Shown: piece after piece, positions 61,201-64,000 of the stretch | How the letters are laid out: each line of letters starts with the position of its first letter | Numbering within the stretch: position 1 is the first letter of the stretch | Assembly (NCBI RefSeq): GCF_000165425.1 | Contig: NW_001799444.1 | Coordinates: 310,001 to 374,000, forward strand | From: Paramecium tetraurelia | Taxonomy: Eukaryota > Ciliophora > Oligohymenophorea > Peniculida > Parameciidae | Direction: 5' to 3' | DNA length: 64,000 nt | Notes under the pieces: generated by a model | Seen by the model: only the letters and a program-made list of their open reading frames with translations | Database searches by the model: none | Told to the model about the DNA's origin: nothing | Translations under genes and position numbers: made by a program

Positions 61201-63823
61201 AATTTCCTCTATATTATTTCTCCTTTATCCAAACAATCCTTCACAATCCAAAATTAGAAATTAATGTCCTTGCAATTAAACTTAACTACACCAAATCCCA
61301 TCTGTACACCTCGCTGATGAAACTCCAAATCTAATACCAAAGATTTAATTTAGCAAATAACTCTTACCACCAGATTGCTTACCCAAAATACTCACTACAT
61401 AAATAGGCTTCTTGTAATCATCTAACAATTCCTCTATCATTCCAAAGGATATCTATTTCAACTATCTATCAATCTAAATACAATCAAAATTTTAATTTAA
61501 TTTGTTCAATCCATCACTTAACACTATTAATCTCTTATATTCAAATGTACATAATTAGATCGGCACTCTTGATGATAATACATTAAGCAATGCTCTTGAA
61601 TTTACACTTTTTATCTCAAACACTTCCTGTATATGTAATGTTGAATATTTCTACAATTAGATTTTGTAAAAACAATCCTAAATAATTTCTCCGCATTTTT
61701 ATGAACAATAAAAGTTACTTTGAGTGTCAACAACATCTAACATGCTTGAGTTCTTGCCATACACTATAAATGATTATTTGATTAAGTCCAAAATGTAATT
61801 GGATGATTGTTTAAGGTAATTCTGATTGCTAGTCAATTTACTCTTCTTATTAAAGTTTTCCAATTGATAGAGTTCCTACTCATCTTCATTTTTGGCCAAA
61901 AGGATAAAACTATCGTATTGGTCACTAAATATGTAAATCTAATCTTATTAATATATTGATCTAAATTATATTGATGAAATTCTTGTATTATTAAAATCAT
62001 ATATATCTACTGATTGGATTTTAAATAATAAGTAAAACTTGCCTGATCCGCATACGATTAAGTTGTAATAGTCAGCATCAAATTCCTTTTCATTTACGAA
62101 TCCCTCCTCATCTTGATAACTCTACAATTATTGAATAAATTCTTAATCATTAGCTGACCATTTGTATACTTTCTTGTCATCTGACAACAATAAAAAACAT
62201 TCATACTCCTCAGAATAACTGTATTATATTATATAGATTGTCTCTTCCAATTCTATCACTCTTTCTGTGTCTATGCATTCCTTATCCTTATTCAAGGTCG
62301 AAATCACAATCCTCTTTGGCAAATTAAACTGATATAAGGTTTATTACTCTAAGGCATAATAAAAATAAGGATTATTTAAGTCAGTGTAAATCACAACCAA
62401 CACAGGTTTCCTGTTTTCTTATAATAAATATACATGATAACAATTTTTCTTAGATTCTACCATGATACATTTCATTATCAATAGATAGTCACTCTACTTT
62501 CCTTCATTTAAATTATACAATTAAAAGAAGTCAATCAATTAATAACTATGATAATTTTATTATTAGAATTTAGTTTCCTTCTCCTTCGAAATATTCATGT
62601 CTTTGTCCAAAAATTCGATTTTCTTAAATGTATTGTCCATATTTCTAAAGATCTTAAATCTCTATAGTTTCATCTCCACAATGAATTCTTGACCCACTCC
62701 TTATTCTATCTCAATCTTCTCCATTATCCACTTAATCTTTCTGTTCACAAAATCCTACATCTTTGAAAACTCTCTATTGATATACTTAATGACAATTCTG
62801 ATCAATTTAGCTAATAATTCCTTTGATTTCATTCGTATGTTGGATGTCTTGACCTCTTTGATCAATTCCGGACCCTTCAGCACTTCAGTATTATCTTTGA
62901 AAGAATTCAGTTTTCTAAAAGCATGATTTAAGAAGAACTTAACCAATTTTAAGAAGTCGAACTCTTAAGGTGAAAACTTCAACTGCAATTATTAATATAA
63001 ACCATTTTCAACACTATCTTTGAAATGCGAGAAATAATGAGTCATTGAAAACATCACATCCTTATTTATTTTTTAAACATATTTTCTTTCTAAGATTGGA
63101 TTCGGGAATTCTAATTCCTCGTTTAATCTCCCAAATAACATGATGTTCTTCACCTAGTCTTAATAATAGGATTCCACTAGCTTAAAATACTCCTCCTATT
63201 TTAGATCATAAAATAGTATAGAGTTCTACGAATTCTTATAATATAAGTTATAATTTTAGATTTGTTTTATGGCTAATTTCTACTAGACTTCAACACAACG
63301 ACAACTATTAGAATTAATTTCTTCCGATTAATAATTCTACATTTTGTTCCTTAAGAGTTGACTATCCTTAATCGGAATCCATTTCTGAAGTATTTTTTCA
63401 GTCGGTAAGATAATAATGTTCTAGCATAAATCAATTAAAATTCTATTTCAAATAAATTAAATACCTAAATAAATTAGTTTCAATTGATTCCACAACTTAA
63501 TCAACCTTTTTATTTTCAGGTATTAGATAACAGAACACTAATAAACTATCCAATTTGATCATCCCAATACAGGCTTAAGTATGATTCGATAGTTCAACAT
63601 CAAATTAAAGGTTAGCATTGTATCTTGTTGTCATATAATTAATTATTGTTTCTAAATATCCGTAGAGTCCAAGAATGTTTAGGGCTTTATCTTAATCAGA
63701 CTTTAATTAATTTAATAGTTATTTAATGTTCGATTTAATTTAAATCTTATCTTCGCTATACTCTTCAGTAAGATCTTTTTAAATTGTAAATGCCGTCTCA
63801 AAGTAAAAGGGCTGAGAGTTCAT
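58249..63823 (-). CDS. VLIG-like very large GTPase with Cys/His-rich region and VWA-like C-terminus
   Basis: 1850 residues; one 22-base intron (63443-63464), exactly 1851 codons from ATG at 63823. The N-terminal ~800 residues are helical and of unknown fold. A G domain follows: P-loop GKQSGGKSYLLNQIFGI (~810) with VSSARCTDGIW, then DCEGLFGQRR (~850, G3-like), as in interferon-induced very large GTPases and URGCP (GVQSSGKS...FGL.F.VSSGRCTRG). A long coiled-coil arm follows. Residues ~1320-1620 are a zinc-finger-like Cys/His array (CDKECLLC, HVCQETCLYC, HMCNLRYCNKSC, FCNCHHQCDKLC). The end (~1645-1850) resembles a VWA domain (IALIIDWTDEQN, AISDYPNAVLDGLHE, KIVILLTQAPPHGH) with an altered metal-site motif. 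Cellular role unknown. Confidence 0.8.
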
Positions 63824-63946
63824 GTCTAAATAAATTCAGGATTTGATAATAATATTGGAAAATAAAAAAATTGTGGATTTGATTAATTCCTGATAAAAAT
63901 TAGACATGATTATTTCTGTAAATATAATAATATTTATTTTATAAAT

Positions 63947-64000
63947 ATGGGATATTAAGCATATTCGCCTCCTATCGATACAAAGCATTATAGTAATTTA
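63947..64000 (+). CDS. first 18 codons of a gene running off the window
   Basis: ATG at 63947 opens a frame MGYQAYSPPIDTKHYSNL that is still open at the window edge. The short, Pro/Tyr-containing start has protein character, and its 123-base distance from the divergent VLIG-like gene is normal here. Nothing more can be said. Confidence 0.5.

Noticed and set aside
1-64000. tRNA genes, rRNA, CRISPR arrays, telomeric repeats
   Set aside because: None recognised by eye on either strand; a tRNA scan was not possible, so small RNA genes could be missed.

Overview
The window reads as macronuclear-type DNA of a Paramecium-like oligohymenophorean ciliate. TAA and TAG sit in frame as glutamine throughout, only TGA closes genes, the DNA is very AT-rich, intergenic spaces are often 20-150 bases, and nearly every gene is cut by introns of only 20-34 bases (GT...AG). 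For each intact gene called below, the span minus its proposed introns is an exact number of codons. The families also fit: trichocyst matrix proteins, a giant cysteine-rich surface antigen, TTLL-like and MORN genes, and PEP mutase (ciliates make phosphonolipids). The exact species is not determined. All calls come from reading by eye; no database search was possible.

Layout. 1-6.5 kb: a decayed stretch, a coiled-coil protein, an Elf1-like transcription elongation factor and a basic coiled-coil protein. 6.5-8 kb: a dead tubulin-tyrosine-ligase-like gene. 8.4-21 kb: the most striking block. A three-kinase-domain gene (minus) and a two-kinase-domain gene (plus) flank a 2131-residue cysteine-rich surface antigen, and the two kinase genes share an apparently identical 936-base inverted repeat covering their last kinase domain, introns included. 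21-24 kb: a MORN pseudogene and a trichocyst matrix protein. 24-32.4 kb: two genes with start codons 23 bases apart, calcineurin A, a 2-kb gene-poor stretch, a Q-rich protein, and a second trichocyst matrix protein with an in-frame TGA at codon 2. 32.4-37.1 kb: a 1539-residue membrane/PAS-type protein. 37.4-41.5 kb: a coiled-coil protein, a pseudokinase with a Q/P-rich tail, a cAMP-receptor-like 7TM protein and a truncated UNC119-like gene. 42-47 kb: an unknown 493-residue protein, a decayed membrane-protein gene, a probable TFIIA large subunit, a tiny acidic protein and a Rho-like GTPase. 48-52 kb: a WD40 pseudogene beside an intact relative, two gene fragments (one from a Prp43/DHX15-like helicase) and an unknown basic protein. 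52.5-64 kb: a NEK-like pseudokinase, a cyclic-nucleotide-binding channel-like protein without a GYG pore motif, PEP mutase, an 1850-residue VLIG-like GTPase with a Cys/His-rich region and a VWA-like C-terminus, and the first codons of another gene.

Themes. Signalling dominates: five kinase or pseudokinase genes or domains sets, calcineurin, a GPCR, a cyclic-nucleotide-binding protein, a PAS protein and a small GTPase. Several genes are degenerate beside intact neighbours, as expected in a genome shedding copies after duplication. No tRNA, rRNA, CRISPR array or transposon was recognised.
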